DNA of 48,303 bases, taken from Pedosphaera sp. GTDB lineage: Bacteria > Verrucomicrobiota > Verrucomicrobiia > Limisphaerales > Pedosphaeraceae. The stretch's first letter is position 1; each line of letters begins with the position of its first letter. The position numbers were made by a program, and so were the translations under genes. The notes under the pieces are model-generated. The model had not been told where the DNA came from, did not search any database, and worked only from the letters and a program-made list of their open reading frames with translations. Positions 8,396 through 16,685 of the stretch are shown one piece after another. The stretch spans positions 1-48,303 of the forward strand of contig JAQGPA010000209.1 in NCBI GenBank assembly GCA_028293325.1, read 5' to 3'.

Positions 8396-10513
8396 ATGAG
8401 CGCAGCTAAACGCAAAAATAATTCCGAGCAGCCCGATTTGCCGATTCCGGAAATCCAGCCCGCCAACGGCGAAGCGGCCAAACCCAAACGCGGTGCCAAG
8501 GGAAATGGCGAAAGCCATGTCCTCGCCGAGGAAGTTCCGCTGGTGCCGCGCAATCCGTTTGCGCCCGCCAAGATTGAACTGCCTTTGCATCGGCGCGTGA
8601 ACACCAGCTTCCTGGAATATGCCTCCTACGTCATCCGTGATCGTGCCATTCCCAAGCTGCAGGACGGCCTGAAGCCGGTGCAACGGCGCATTCTGTGGGC
8701 GTTGCACGAGAAGGACGATGGCCGGTTCATCAAGGTGGCCAATGTCGTCGGCCACGCCATGCAATATCATCCGCACGGCGACGCTTCCATTGGCGATGCG
8801 CTCGTCGTGTTGACGAACAAGCGTTACCTCATCGAAGGCCAGGGTAACTTTGGCAATATTTTCACCGGGGATGTCGCCGCCGCCTCCCGTTACATCGAGT
8901 GCCGGCTCACGGAACTGGCGCGCAACGAGGTTTTCAACGACGAAATCACCGAGTTTGTGCCGAGCTACGATGGCCGCAACCGGGAGCCGGTCGCGCTGCC
9001 TTGCAAGCTGCCGCTGTTGCTGATGCTCGGCACCGAAGGCATCGCGGTCGGGCTCTCCTCCAAGATTCTGCCGCACAATTTTCCAGAATTGCTGGAGGCC
9101 CAAATTGCCATCCTGAAGAAGCAACCGTTCAAATGTTTGCCTGACTTCGTGACCGGCGGATTGATGGATGCGCGTGATTATCATGACGGCAAAGGGAGCA
9201 TCAAAGTCCGCGCCAAGATCAAGGCGAAGGATGAATCGACTGTTACCATCAAGGAAATCCCGCCGACGACGACCACGGATTCGTTGATTAGTTCGATTGA
9301 GGACGCCGCGCACAAGGGCAAGATCAAGGTCAAGTCAATCAACGACTTCACTTCTGAGGAGGTGGAGATCGAGATCAAAGCACCCAATGGCGTCAGCGCC
9401 GACCAACTGATCGATGCGCTTTATGCGTTCACCGATTGTGAAGTGACGATTGCCAGCCGCATCATTGTCATCCGGGACAACCGGCCGGTCGAAATGACCG
9501 TCAGCGAGGTGTTGAAGGAAAACACCCGGCAGGTGGAAGAAATCCTCAAGCGGGAATTGGAGTTAAAGCAGAAGCAACTCACCGACGAACTTCATTTCCG
9601 GACACTGGAACGTATTTTCATTGAGGAACGCATCTACAAGAAAATTGAGCAATGCAAGACCAACGAGACGGTGCTCGCCGCGGTGCATGATGGCTTTAAG
9701 CCTTTCAAACGGCAGTTGATTCGTGAACTGGCCAATGAGGATGTGGAACGGCTGTTGCAAGTGCGCATCCGCCGGATTTCGCTGTTCGACATCAACAAGC
9801 ACCGGGAGGAAATCGAGAAAGTAAAAGCGGATCTCGAGGAAACCCGCAAACACCTGAAGCAGCTCACCAAATATGTCATCGGTCACCTTGAGGCGCTGCT
9901 CGAAAAATACGGACCGCTATATCCCCGGTTGACCCGCAGCAGCCGCTACGACGAAGTGGATGCCAAGGAAGTGGCTTTCAAGGCGTTTAAGGTGGCTTAT
10001 GATCGCGAGTCCGGCTACGTCGGTTACAAAGTCTCGGGCGAGGAGTTCAAGGTCGAGTGCACCAAGTTCGACAAATTAATTCTCGTCTTCAAGGACGGCC
10101 ATTATCGCGTTACCGAACTGCCGGAGAAGTTGTTTGTGGGACCAGACCTCTTCTACTGCGCGATTCCGGAACGCGACCGCGTGATGACGCTCGCCTATAC
10201 GAACCGTGATGCAACCTATCTGAAACGGTTTACGTTCGGCGGCACCATCATGAACAAGGAGTATCATTGCATCCCGCCGAAGTCGCGGATCCTGTTCTTC
10301 GAGCCAGACACACCGGCGGAAATTTACATTCGCTACAAGCCGGCTGCGTACCAAAAGGTCAACCAGCAAACCTGCAAACCGTCGGAGGTTCCGGTCAAGG
10401 GAGCCAAGTCCCGCGGGAATCAAATCTCAATCAAGGAAGTGTCGTCGGTGACCAGCCAGCCGACGCGCGGTTGGGATGAAAAAGCGCCGACCAATAAAGT
10501 GCAGTTTGCCTAA
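8396..10513 (+). CDS. parC: DNA topoisomerase IV subunit A (DNA cleavage subunit)
   Basis: A 705-residue breakage-reunion subunit. After a charged ~60-residue N-terminal tail come the winged-helix/tower domains: LPLHRRVNTSFLEYASYVIRDRAIP, then AMQYHPHGDASIGDA, and the catalytic tyrosine Tyr166 in AASRYIECRLTELA, preceded by the conserved arginine. A long coiled-coil (residues ~365-500, ERELELKQKQL onward) is followed by a short C-terminal part with VGYKVSGEEFKVECTKFDKLILVF strands. There is no full six-bladed GyrA propeller with a GQRGGKG box, which favours topoisomerase IV. It is paired with parE and presumably co-translated. No ribosome site is obvious before the ATG. No terminator lies directly behind it; the first strong one is about 250 nt downstream. 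Confidence 0.9.
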   Translation: MSAAKRKNNSEQPDLPIPEIQPANGEAAKPKRGAKGNGESHVLAEEVPLVPRNPFAPAKIELPLHRRVNTSFLEYASYVIRDRAIPKLQDGLKPVQRRILWALHEKDDGRFIKVANVVGHAMQYHPHGDASIGDALVVLTNKRYLIEGQGNFGNIFTGDVAAASRYIECRLTELARNEVFNDEITEFVPSYDGRNREPVALPCKLPLLLMLGTEGIAVGLSSKILPHNFPELLEAQIAILKKQPFKCLPDFVTGGLMDARDYHDGKGSIKVRAKIKAKDESTVTIKEIPPTTTTDSLISSIEDAAHKGKIKVKSINDFTSEEVEIEIKAPNGVSADQLIDALYAFTDCEVTIASRIIVIRDNRPVEMTVSEVLKENTRQVEEILKRELELKQKQLTDELHFRTLERIFIEERIYKKIEQCKTNETVLAAVHDGFKPFKRQLIRELANEDVERLLQVRIRRISLFDINKHREEIEKVKADLEETRKHLKQLTKYVIGHLEALLEKYGPLYPRLTRSSRYDEVDAKEVAFKAFKVAYDRESGYVGYKVSGEEFKVECTKFDKLILVFKDGHYRVTELPEKLFVGPDLFYCAIPERDRVMTLAYTNRDATYLKRFTFGGTIMNKEYHCIPPKSRILFFEPDTPAEIYIRYKPAAYQKVNQQTCKPSEVPVKGAKSRGNQISIKEVSSVTSQPTRGWDEKAPTNKVQFA

Positions 10514-10864
10514 GATAACAAAACCTGAAGAGCCATTCGAGTGCGCCCGCATTCGTTATAAGCGGAGTGGATTGCGGCGGGTTGTAAAGTGGGGCGCGCA
10601 AGTTTCTGCCCGCCGGTCGTGATTAAGGTGAAGCGGAATAAATTCCGCGCTCCTTTCTTCCCGCTTGCGCGGGGCGATGGAAGAGAATGGTTGGCAAATC
10701 ATCCGGTAGGGCGCAATCGTGTTTTGTTCGATGTTTTAAGCCGGACCGGCGGAGTCTTAAGTGTGGCAAGGCGTCGCGTTGAAAAGCGCGGCGCCTTGTG
10801 TTTTTTGTGAATTGGGCGAGCTTGCTTAAGCTTTTGGAAGCTGTGGGAAAGGAGAGAAGCTGCG
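10514..10864. other. Structured intergenic region after parC; possible 3' UTR or small RNA
   Basis: No protein gene is visible. It contains a -10-like TATAAG at 10557-10562 without a clear -35, a near-perfect palindrome at 10633-10648 (GCGGAAT/ATTCCGC), a hairpin at 10660-10673 (CCCGC/GCGGG, TTGC loop) and a strong terminator at 10767-10806. It is either a long parC 3' UTR or an independent noncoding transcript. I recognise no 6S, SRP, tmRNA or RNase P signature. Confidence 0.45.
10767..10806 (+). terminator. Strong intrinsic terminator
   Basis: 12-bp stem CAAGGCGTCGCG (10767-10778) with CGCGGCGCCTTG (10787-10798), one G-U pair, 8-nt loop, then TGTTTTTT. It separates the parC side from the following membrane protein gene. 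Confidence 0.82.
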
Positions 10865-11971
10865 TTGCCAGAGGAACCTTCCAGGAAACCGTCCGAAGCG
10901 GTCCTGTCCCGGCGTGAATTTACCCGTCGCGTTTGGATTGTCATGTGGGTTGTTATCGGAACGGGCGCCATTCTGGCTTTGTTATGGTTTGGCGCGAATA
11001 TTTTCCTGCTCTTATTCGCCGGAATCCTTCTGGCCATCCTGCTGCGAAGCATGAGCGATTGGCTGTCAAGGCGCACCCGATTAGGCAAGCGCTGGTCATT
11101 GATCCTGGTAATCACTGTCATTCTCGTCGTGCTAACCGGTGTCGGTTGGTTGATGGCTGGTCCCATTTCCGACCAGGTGGATCAGTTATCCGTGCAAATA
11201 CCCGAAGCCATCCAGAAGGTGAGGAGCAGGCTAAACGAATATCCCTGGGGCAAACGCCTGCTGGAAGCGATCGATCCCGCCGGACTCGTTCCCATGGCAC
11301 GGACCGTTGTGGGTGAAGCCCGCGGGATTTTTTCAACCACATTTGCGGTAATCACCGGCTTTTTTCTGATTCTGTTTGTCGGGCTGTATCTGGCCTTTAA
11401 CGCACAACTTTACCTCGGCGGCTTGCTTAAGTTAATGCCCATGGAACAACGGCCCCGAATGCGGGAGGTATTGTATGACATTGGAACTACGCTGCGCCGC
11501 TGGCTGCTGGGGCAACTGATTTCAATGACCTTGATGGGCCTGTTTACCGGAATTGGGCTTCACCTGCTGCACGTGCCGCTCTCGGTAATCCTCGGAATTC
11601 TGACGGGCGTTTTGGATTTCATTCCGCTTATCGGACCATTCATTGCGGGGACCGCCACTGTGTTGCTCGCTTTTTTAAACAGTCCCATCCTGGCGTTTTA
11701 TGTTCTGTTGTTCTTTGTCGGGCTGCAATTTGTTGAAAGCCATGTGCTCATCCCCATTATTCAACGGCAGGCGGCAAGGCTGCCGCCGGTATTAACCTTA
11801 ATCGCAATGGTGCTCTTTGGCTCCCTGTTTGGCTTCCTGGGCGTTCTGCTCGCCACGCCTCTCCTCGCCACCGTGCTGGTGCTTATCAAACGCCTTTATA
11901 TCGAAGATGTGCTGGGGGACAAGAAGATGGATGCTCCGGTCACAACCCCGGAAAATAAAGATTGGAACTAA
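10865..11971 (+). CDS. AI-2E family (PerM/UPF0118) membrane protein
   Basis: A 368-residue integral membrane protein with about eight spans. After a charged N-terminus come two helices (WIVMWVVIGTGAILALLWFG, IFLLLFAGILLAILL), a soluble segment (ISDQVDQLSVQIPEAIQKVRSRLNEYPWG) and a dense C-terminal set of helices. These include the family hallmarks GVLDFIPLIGPFIAG and ESHVLIPIIQRQAARLPP. Family members have been proposed to export autoinducer-2 or to be ion/proton antiporters; the substrate here is unknown. The start is a TTG at 10865 with AGGAG at 10850-10854, ten bases upstream; the first ATG would remove part of the first helix. It is a single-gene unit between a terminator upstream and a hairpin at its own stop codon. 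Confidence 0.88.
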   Translation: MPEEPSRKPSEAVLSRREFTRRVWIVMWVVIGTGAILALLWFGANIFLLLFAGILLAILLRSMSDWLSRRTRLGKRWSLILVITVILVVLTGVGWLMAGPISDQVDQLSVQIPEAIQKVRSRLNEYPWGKRLLEAIDPAGLVPMARTVVGEARGIFSTTFAVITGFFLILFVGLYLAFNAQLYLGGLLKLMPMEQRPRMREVLYDIGTTLRRWLLGQLISMTLMGLFTGIGLHLLHVPLSVILGILTGVLDFIPLIGPFIAGTATVLLAFLNSPILAFYVLLFFVGLQFVESHVLIPIIQRQAARLPPVLTLIAMVLFGSLFGFLGVLLATPLLATVLVLIKRLYIEDVLGDKKMDAPVTTPENKDWN

Positions 11972-12002
11972 AAAGGAAGGGCGGCTCCACTCAGAGCCGC
12001 CC
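11970..12002 (-). terminator. Hairpin terminator between convergent genes (minus-strand T run)
   Basis: 9-bp perfect stem GGGCGGCTC (11979-11987) and GAGCCGCCC (11994-12002), 6-nt loop. On the minus strand it is followed by TTCCTTTTT, fitting termination of nfo and the dehydrogenase operon. On the plus strand no T run follows, though it may still block read-through. Confidence 0.65.
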
Positions 12003-12110
12003 CGAACCTAACTAACCACCATAACTAGCAAGCGTAATTAATTTAAACGTTCGTCAAATTTCAACAATAGGGTCTCACCCTACCAAGCGAGAGACAATTT
12101 ACCCCAAAGT

Positions 12111-12965
12111 TTAGTGTGGCTCGTTGACCAGGGAACGCAGAAGGGCAAGATTTTCAACGTCTTCGTGGAGATCGGCGGATTTCGGCGTCTCCAGGCAACC
12201 GGGCAAATCACGGAATCGCACATCATTAACGATATGACGAAACGCCTCCCGTCCAATCTTCCCCTGACCGATGCCCTCATGGCGATCCACCCGCGAGCCA
12301 AGATCGGTTTTGGAATCATTCAAATGGAAGGCGAGAATTTGGTCCAATCCGATGAGCTCATCGACTTCGCCGATAGCGGCGTGCCAGCCTTTTGGCGTGC
12401 GCAGATCATAACCTGCTTCGAAAAAATGAGCCGTATCGAGGCACACACCCAGGCGTTCCGGGCGTTTCACCTGTTGATAAATCTCCGCCAGATGTTTGAT
12501 TTTATGCCCGAGACAGGTCCCCTGCCCGGCGGTGTTTTCCAGCGCAATGCGGACGGGCGATACTTTGGTGGCTTGGAAAACTTCATCCAACCCGGCGCCA
12601 ATTTGTTTAATAGCGGCGGCCTCTCCCGTGCCGAGATGCGCGCCGGGATGCAACACGAGAAATGAAATCCCCAAATCAGTCGCGAGATTAATTTCCTGAA
12701 CGAGCGACTTGATGGATTTGTCCCTATTCTCCGAAGCCGGCGCTCCCAAGTTGATCAGATAACCGGTGTGACCAAAAACAGCGGCTAGTTTTTGGGAGGC
12801 CAGTTCGTTGGCATAGAGCGCAAGATCATCCGGCGAATGCGGCTTCCCAAACCACTGCATGTTGTTTTTGACAAAAAGCTGAACGACCTCGCATTGAATG
12901 GCGATGCCCCGCTGCAGCGCCTTCCAAACGCCGCCGCCAGTGGACATGTGTGCGCCAAATTTCAC
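12111..12965 (-). CDS. nfo: Endonuclease IV (AP endonuclease)
   Basis: A 284-residue TIM-barrel AP endonuclease that cuts the DNA backbone 5' of abasic sites in base excision repair. The three-zinc ligand set is complete: FGHTGY, LHPGAH, ENTAGQG, CLDTAHFFEAGYD, FHLNDSK, SRVDRHEGIGQG and CLETPK. The start is a GTG at 12965, needed to include the family N-terminus KFGAHMSTGGG; an internal ATG would cut the first strand. It begins 18 nt after the stop of the dehydrogenase E2 gene, so it appears to be the last gene of that operon, a metabolically unrelated neighbour. A hairpin with a minus-strand T run lies about 110 nt downstream. Confidence 0.95.
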   Translation of the reverse strand: MKFGAHMSTGGGVWKALQRGIAIQCEVVQLFVKNNMQWFGKPHSPDDLALYANELASQKLAAVFGHTGYLINLGAPASENRDKSIKSLVQEINLATDLGISFLVLHPGAHLGTGEAAAIKQIGAGLDEVFQATKVSPVRIALENTAGQGTCLGHKIKHLAEIYQQVKRPERLGVCLDTAHFFEAGYDLRTPKGWHAAIGEVDELIGLDQILAFHLNDSKTDLGSRVDRHEGIGQGKIGREAFRHIVNDVRFRDLPGCLETPKSADLHEDVENLALLRSLVNEPH

Positions 12966-12983
12966 CTGGGGACGATGCTGGAA

Positions 12984-14189
12984 TCAGAGTTTCTCAGGTT
13001 GCGCGAGCAGCGCGGCGATGCGCGCCAGCAAGCGTCCCGCTGCGCCACCATCCAGCACGCGATGGTCGAAACTCAATGTCAAATTCGCTTCCATCACGGG
13101 AACGAACTGTCCTTTGGCCGCATCCCAACTCGGCGACAAGCGGCCTGCGCCCATGCCCAACACCAGCGTTTGCTCGGGCAACGGAATGGGCGTCGCCCAG
13201 GTCAAGCCGAAGGTGCCGAAGTTCGTTACGGTGGCAATCGAACCGCCCGTGGCGTCCGGCGGCAGCCGGCGTTGGCGCGCAAATTCCACCAGCTCGTTGT
13301 ACCGTTCCACCATTTCCTTGAGCGGGCGCTTGTCGGCATTCCGAATGACCGGCACCAAAACGCCATCCTCCGCTTCGACGGCAAAACCAACATCGATGGA
13401 TCTGGGATGAACAATCTTGCTGCCCACCAATCGTCCGGCGGGCGCGCTGTTTTCCGCCAGTGCCAGCGCGAGGGCGCGCAACGCATACAGCGCCGGACCG
13501 GGCTTGGGGTCGCACGTTTTGCGATGGACCAGCACGGCGTCGATGCAGATCGGCAAGGCCACGGTGGCCAGTGGCCGCGTCCAACTGCGGCGCATGGCAT
13601 CGGCCACCGCCACGCGCATGCTCGAGGCCTGGGTTAATTTATTTTTTTCGAGATTGGCGAGAAATTTTTCGAAATCCTGAATCGTCAACCGGCCGGCCGC
13701 TCCGCTGCCGGCAATGCCCGACAAGTCGGCCGCGTGCAGACCCAATTCGGCCATGCGCGCCTTCATGCGGGGCGACATGTAACTCGCGCCTGCGGCATGC
13801 GCCGGAACCGGCAAGCCGCGCACGGTTGGTTCAACCCCGCGCGGTCGCTCTACACCGTTGGCCGGTTTGTCGGAGCCATTTGCCGTTGGCTCCGATTCTT
13901 CCTCGGTGACCAGCGGTTGAGCCAAACCAAGGCGGGCAATGTCTTCGGCGCTGGCTTCGAGATAACCGAGCACCGCGCCGACGGGATAACTTTCCTCCAG
14001 TTTCACGAGCAGCTTCTGGACGCGGCCGGGGCAAGGCGACGCGACATTCATCGTGGCCTTGTTGGTTTCCACTTCCAGGACGTCCTGGTCTGCTTCAACC
14101 TGGTCACCGGCCTTCACCAACAAACGCACAACCGTCGCCTCGGCGATGGATTCGCCAAGCTGGGGCATGATAATGGGAATCTGTGGCAT
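12984..14189 (-). CDS. 2-oxoacid dehydrogenase E2 (dihydrolipoamide acyltransferase)
   Basis: A 401-residue E2 subunit that carries acyl groups on lipoate and passes them to CoA. Domains in order: one lipoyl domain (residues 1-80) with the lipoylated Lys44 in EVETNKATM; a Pro/Glu-rich linker; a peripheral-subunit-binding domain (YMSPRMKARMAELGLHAADLSG, about 155-190); and the catalytic domain ending in SFDHRVLDGGAAGRL, whose His is the catalytic base. The ATG at 14189 is chosen because the lipoyl domain starts there and because it lies 4 nt behind the E1 beta stop; the open frame further upstream overlaps E1 beta. Acyl specificity (pyruvate, branched-chain or acetoin) cannot be decided from sequence alone. 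Confidence 0.9.
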   Translation of the reverse strand: MPQIPIIMPQLGESIAEATVVRLLVKAGDQVEADQDVLEVETNKATMNVASPCPGRVQKLLVKLEESYPVGAVLGYLEASAEDIARLGLAQPLVTEEESEPTANGSDKPANGVERPRGVEPTVRGLPVPAHAAGASYMSPRMKARMAELGLHAADLSGIAGSGAAGRLTIQDFEKFLANLEKNKLTQASSMRVAVADAMRRSWTRPLATVALPICIDAVLVHRKTCDPKPGPALYALRALALALAENSAPAGRLVGSKIVHPRSIDVGFAVEAEDGVLVPVIRNADKRPLKEMVERYNELVEFARQRRLPPDATGGSIATVTNFGTFGLTWATPIPLPEQTLVLGMGAGRLSPSWDAAKGQFVPVMEANLTLSFDHRVLDGGAAGRLLARIAALLAQPEKL

Positions 14190-14193
14190 AAGA

Positions 14194-15159
14194 TTAAAGT
14201 CGCAGGAGATTGCGGGCCGCGGCGGCGATGCTTCGGGCCGTGGGCCGATGTGCCGCCCAAAGATTGGGATGGTAAGGCACGGGAGTATCCTTGGCGTTGA
14301 GCCGTTGTGGCGGGGCATCGAGCAAATCAAATCCCTCGGTGCTGACGCGCGCGACCACCTCCGCCGTGACGCCACCCCACGGCCATGATTCACCCACGCA
14401 CAGCAACCGTCCAGTGCGCGCGACGGAGGCCATGATGGTATCGGTATCCAGCGGTTTCACGGAACGCAAATCAACCACTTCAACTTCCGTTCCTTCCGTG
14501 GCCAGTTCCTCGGCCACGGCCAGTGCCTCATGCACCATGGCGCTATACGCCACGATGGTCATATCCCGCCCCGCGCGGGCGATGCGTGCCTTGCCCGTGG
14601 GCATGGCTTCGGTGGGAAGTTTTTCCGCCTTAAGATGGTAGTAAAGATACTTGTGCTCGAAAAAAATGACCGGGTCATCAATCGCCACTGCTTCCAGTAA
14701 CATGCTGTAAGCGTCTTCCACCGTGGCTGGAGTCATCACTATCAAGCCCGGAAAATGCGCATAAATGGCTTCCAGACTTTGGCTGTGAAATGGACCGCCG
14801 CCGGAGGTGCCGCCGCCGGGCAACCGGATGGTGATGGGACAGGTCACATTTGTGCGCCAAAAAAGAGAGGCCGCCTGGTTGACGATTTGATTGAAACCAA
14901 TGGTGGAAAAATCTGCGAACTGCATTTCGATAATCGGCCGCATGCCTTCAATGGCGGCGCCAATCGCCGAGCCAACCATCGCGTCCTCGCTGATGGGAGC
15001 ATCCAACACCCGACCGGGGAATTCCTTGGCGAGATTCTTGGTCGCCTTGAACGCGCCACCAAAGGCCCCTACGTCCTGCCCATAAATGTAAACCCGCGGG
15101 TCATCCGCCAGGGCCTTGGCTTGAGCTTCACGAATTGCTTCCAGATAGGTGATGCTCAT
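14194..15159 (-). CDS. 2-oxoacid dehydrogenase E1 beta subunit
   Basis: A 321-residue E1 beta subunit, the usual length. It forms an alpha2beta2 thiamine-diphosphate enzyme with the upstream E1 alpha gene and decarboxylates a 2-oxo acid. Visible blocks are SITYLEAIREAQAKALADDPRVYIYGQDVGAFGG, RVLDAPISEDAMVGSAIGAA, EMQFADF, LPGGGTSGGGPFHSQSLEAIYAHFPGL and the C-terminal VVDLRSVKPLDTDTI. The ATG at 15159 is chosen for its standard N-terminus; a longer frame would overlap the end of E1 alpha with non-homologous residues. Spacing is 43 nt from E1 alpha and 4 nt to E2, so the three form one operon without an E3 gene. Confidence 0.93.
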   Translation of the reverse strand: MSITYLEAIREAQAKALADDPRVYIYGQDVGAFGGAFKATKNLAKEFPGRVLDAPISEDAMVGSAIGAAIEGMRPIIEMQFADFSTIGFNQIVNQAASLFWRTNVTCPITIRLPGGGTSGGGPFHSQSLEAIYAHFPGLIVMTPATVEDAYSMLLEAVAIDDPVIFFEHKYLYYHLKAEKLPTEAMPTGKARIARAGRDMTIVAYSAMVHEALAVAEELATEGTEVEVVDLRSVKPLDTDTIMASVARTGRLLCVGESWPWGGVTAEVVARVSTEGFDLLDAPPQRLNAKDTPVPYHPNLWAAHRPTARSIAAAARNLLRL

Positions 15160-15202
15160 ATCTGCCAGCGGGCGCTGAAGTGCAAACTTATGGTCAAGAA
15201 AT

Positions 15203-16237
15203 TCATGGTTCGTCGTATCCTTCGCTGAGGTGCTTGGCCGAGAGCGCGCACCAATTTTCTTTGTAAGGATCCGGTGTCGGCTCACGCTGCACGATGGCGA
15301 CCGCCTCCTCAACTTTTTGGATGGCTTCATTGCGCCAGGTTTCCAATGCCTTGGCTTCCGCCCACTTTTGTTGCAGCAAATGCTCTTCCGCCACTTTCAG
15401 GCAGTCCCGGCCATGCGGCGCCGTCCTAAACCGCGGATCCACGTAATTTGAGTCATCGTGTTCGCCATGGCCGCAAAGTCGCAGCAACTTGGCCACCACG
15501 AGTTGTGGCCCCTGCCCGCTTCGCGCCTGTTCCACGGCCGTGTGCAGGGTTTTTAAACAGGCATCCAGGTCGTTGCCTTCCAGGGAATGACCTTTGACGC
15601 CATAACCAATCGCCCGGTCCACGAGGTTCTCACAGGCGAACTGGCTCGTGGTGGGAGTGGAATAAGCGTATTCGTTGTTGGCAATAACCAGGATGAGCGG
15701 CAGTCGTTCCACCGCCGCCTGGTTCAGCGCCTCATGAAAAGCGCCGGTGGAGGTGCCACCATCACCCAGGCAGGTGGCGCCAACGGTGCCGGCCTTGCCT
15801 TTGAATCGATGGGCAAGCAATGCGCCATTTACGACCGAAATCATCGCTCCCAGATGGCTAACCATCGGGAAAAGGCCTTCACGCGGCCGGCCACGATGGA
15901 CATTGCCATCGCGCGCGCGCATCGGACCCAGCGGGGAGCCCATATAGGTCCGGACCGCATCCAGCACTGTTTCGCCAAAGGCTAACCGGCCGGCGGCATC
16001 CCGGATTAACGGCGCGAAAATATCTCCTTTACGCAGGGAAAGTCCCACGGCGACACTCAAGGCTTCCTGCCCCCGCCCCAGAAACACGCCCCCGTGAATC
16101 TTGCCGCCACGATAAAGGCTGGCGAGTTTATCATCCAGAACGCGCGCAAGCACCATACCCCGGTAAGCTTTGAGGTAGGTATCGCGAAAAACGGATGCTT
16201 CGCCAACTGTCCCGCGATCAACAACAGTGTGAACCAT
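15203..16237 (-). CDS. 2-oxoacid dehydrogenase E1 alpha subunit
   Basis: A 344-residue thiamine-diphosphate subunit. The TDP-binding motif is GDGGTSTGAFHEALNQAAV, closing with VIANNEYAYSTPT; the phosphorylation-loop equivalent is LRLCGHGEHDDSNYVD; the N-terminal substrate-channel segment is GGKIHGGVFLGRGQEALSVAVG. Split alpha/beta E1 subunits occur in pyruvate, branched-chain oxo acid and acetoin dehydrogenases; this one is closest in feel to the branched-chain/acetoin branch, but I cannot settle it. It is first in the operon. The ATG at 16237 has no ribosome site and lies 7 nt from a -10-like box, so the message may be leaderless. No dihydrolipoamide dehydrogenase follows, so E3 must come from elsewhere. 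Confidence 0.92.
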   Translation of the reverse strand: MVHTVVDRGTVGEASVFRDTYLKAYRGMVLARVLDDKLASLYRGGKIHGGVFLGRGQEALSVAVGLSLRKGDIFAPLIRDAAGRLAFGETVLDAVRTYMGSPLGPMRARDGNVHRGRPREGLFPMVSHLGAMISVVNGALLAHRFKGKAGTVGATCLGDGGTSTGAFHEALNQAAVERLPLILVIANNEYAYSTPTTSQFACENLVDRAIGYGVKGHSLEGNDLDACLKTLHTAVEQARSGQGPQLVVAKLLRLCGHGEHDDSNYVDPRFRTAPHGRDCLKVAEEHLLQQKWAEAKALETWRNEAIQKVEEAVAIVQREPTPDPYKENWCALSAKHLSEGYDEP

Positions 16238-16244
16238 GTGCGGG

Positions 16245-16274
16245 TATTTATGCGTTTTTATGCCTCACTTGCAA
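16245..16274 (-). promoter_or_regulatory. Candidate promoter of the dehydrogenase operon
   Basis: On the minus strand TTGCAA (16269-16274), 18-bp spacer, TAAATA (16245-16250), then seven bases to the E1 alpha ATG. The -10 match is modest. Confidence 0.35.
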
Positions 16275-16685
16275 TATTTCTTTGGAGCTGGAAGCGGGTG
16301 TAAAGCCGTCTTATTTCCCGAATTACGAACCAAAGTTAGCTTTGAATTCGGTCTTAAGTCCGCAAAAAGCGGCTTAATGGCATTTGCCACTCTTTTTAGA
16401 CCAATTCTTCAGCCCATGGCATAAAAAACCACGGTCGGGGTGAGTGTCTAAAAATGCGCCCGGAATGGCCGATTTCGAGCCAAAATGCCCATGGGTAACT
16501 ATATAATAATCAGGCTTCAAAGCCCTTCTGGATGGGAAAAAGCCAATGAAGGCGATATTCGAAGGGTTTGGGCCTTTAAAATAAAAATCAATTTGGCCTT
16601 TGGCGTGCGTTGGTGTTGAATGTGCTCTACGCATAGCTCAGTTACGCATGAATTGTGCATAAAAATGGCCCCGTAGCTGAAAAGT
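16275..16685. other. Intergenic region between divergent dehydrogenase operon and kinase gene
   Basis: No gene supported. An 86-codon minus-strand frame (16374-16634) has no recognisable features. The part next to the kinase gene carries a dyad and a repeated TACGCAT listed separately. No ribosome site precedes the kinase ATG at 16686. Confidence 0.4.
16642..16662. promoter_or_regulatory. Dyad upstream of hybrid kinase gene, possible operator
   Basis: Arms TTACGCA (16642-16648) and TGCATAA (16656-16662) around a 7-nt centre, one mismatch. TACGCAT also occurs at 16628-16634 and 16643-16649, a 15-bp period. The site ends 23 nt before the kinase start, suitable for a regulator, but this is inference. 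Confidence 0.3.

Noticed and set aside
6522-10513. gyrB-gyrA pair
   Set aside because: The A subunit lacks the full GyrA propeller and the B subunit ends like ParE, so topoisomerase IV fits better.
16374-16634. 86-codon minus-strand frame between the dehydrogenase operon and the kinase
   Set aside because: No ribosome site, no recognisable fold or family, and it covers the putative kinase operator.
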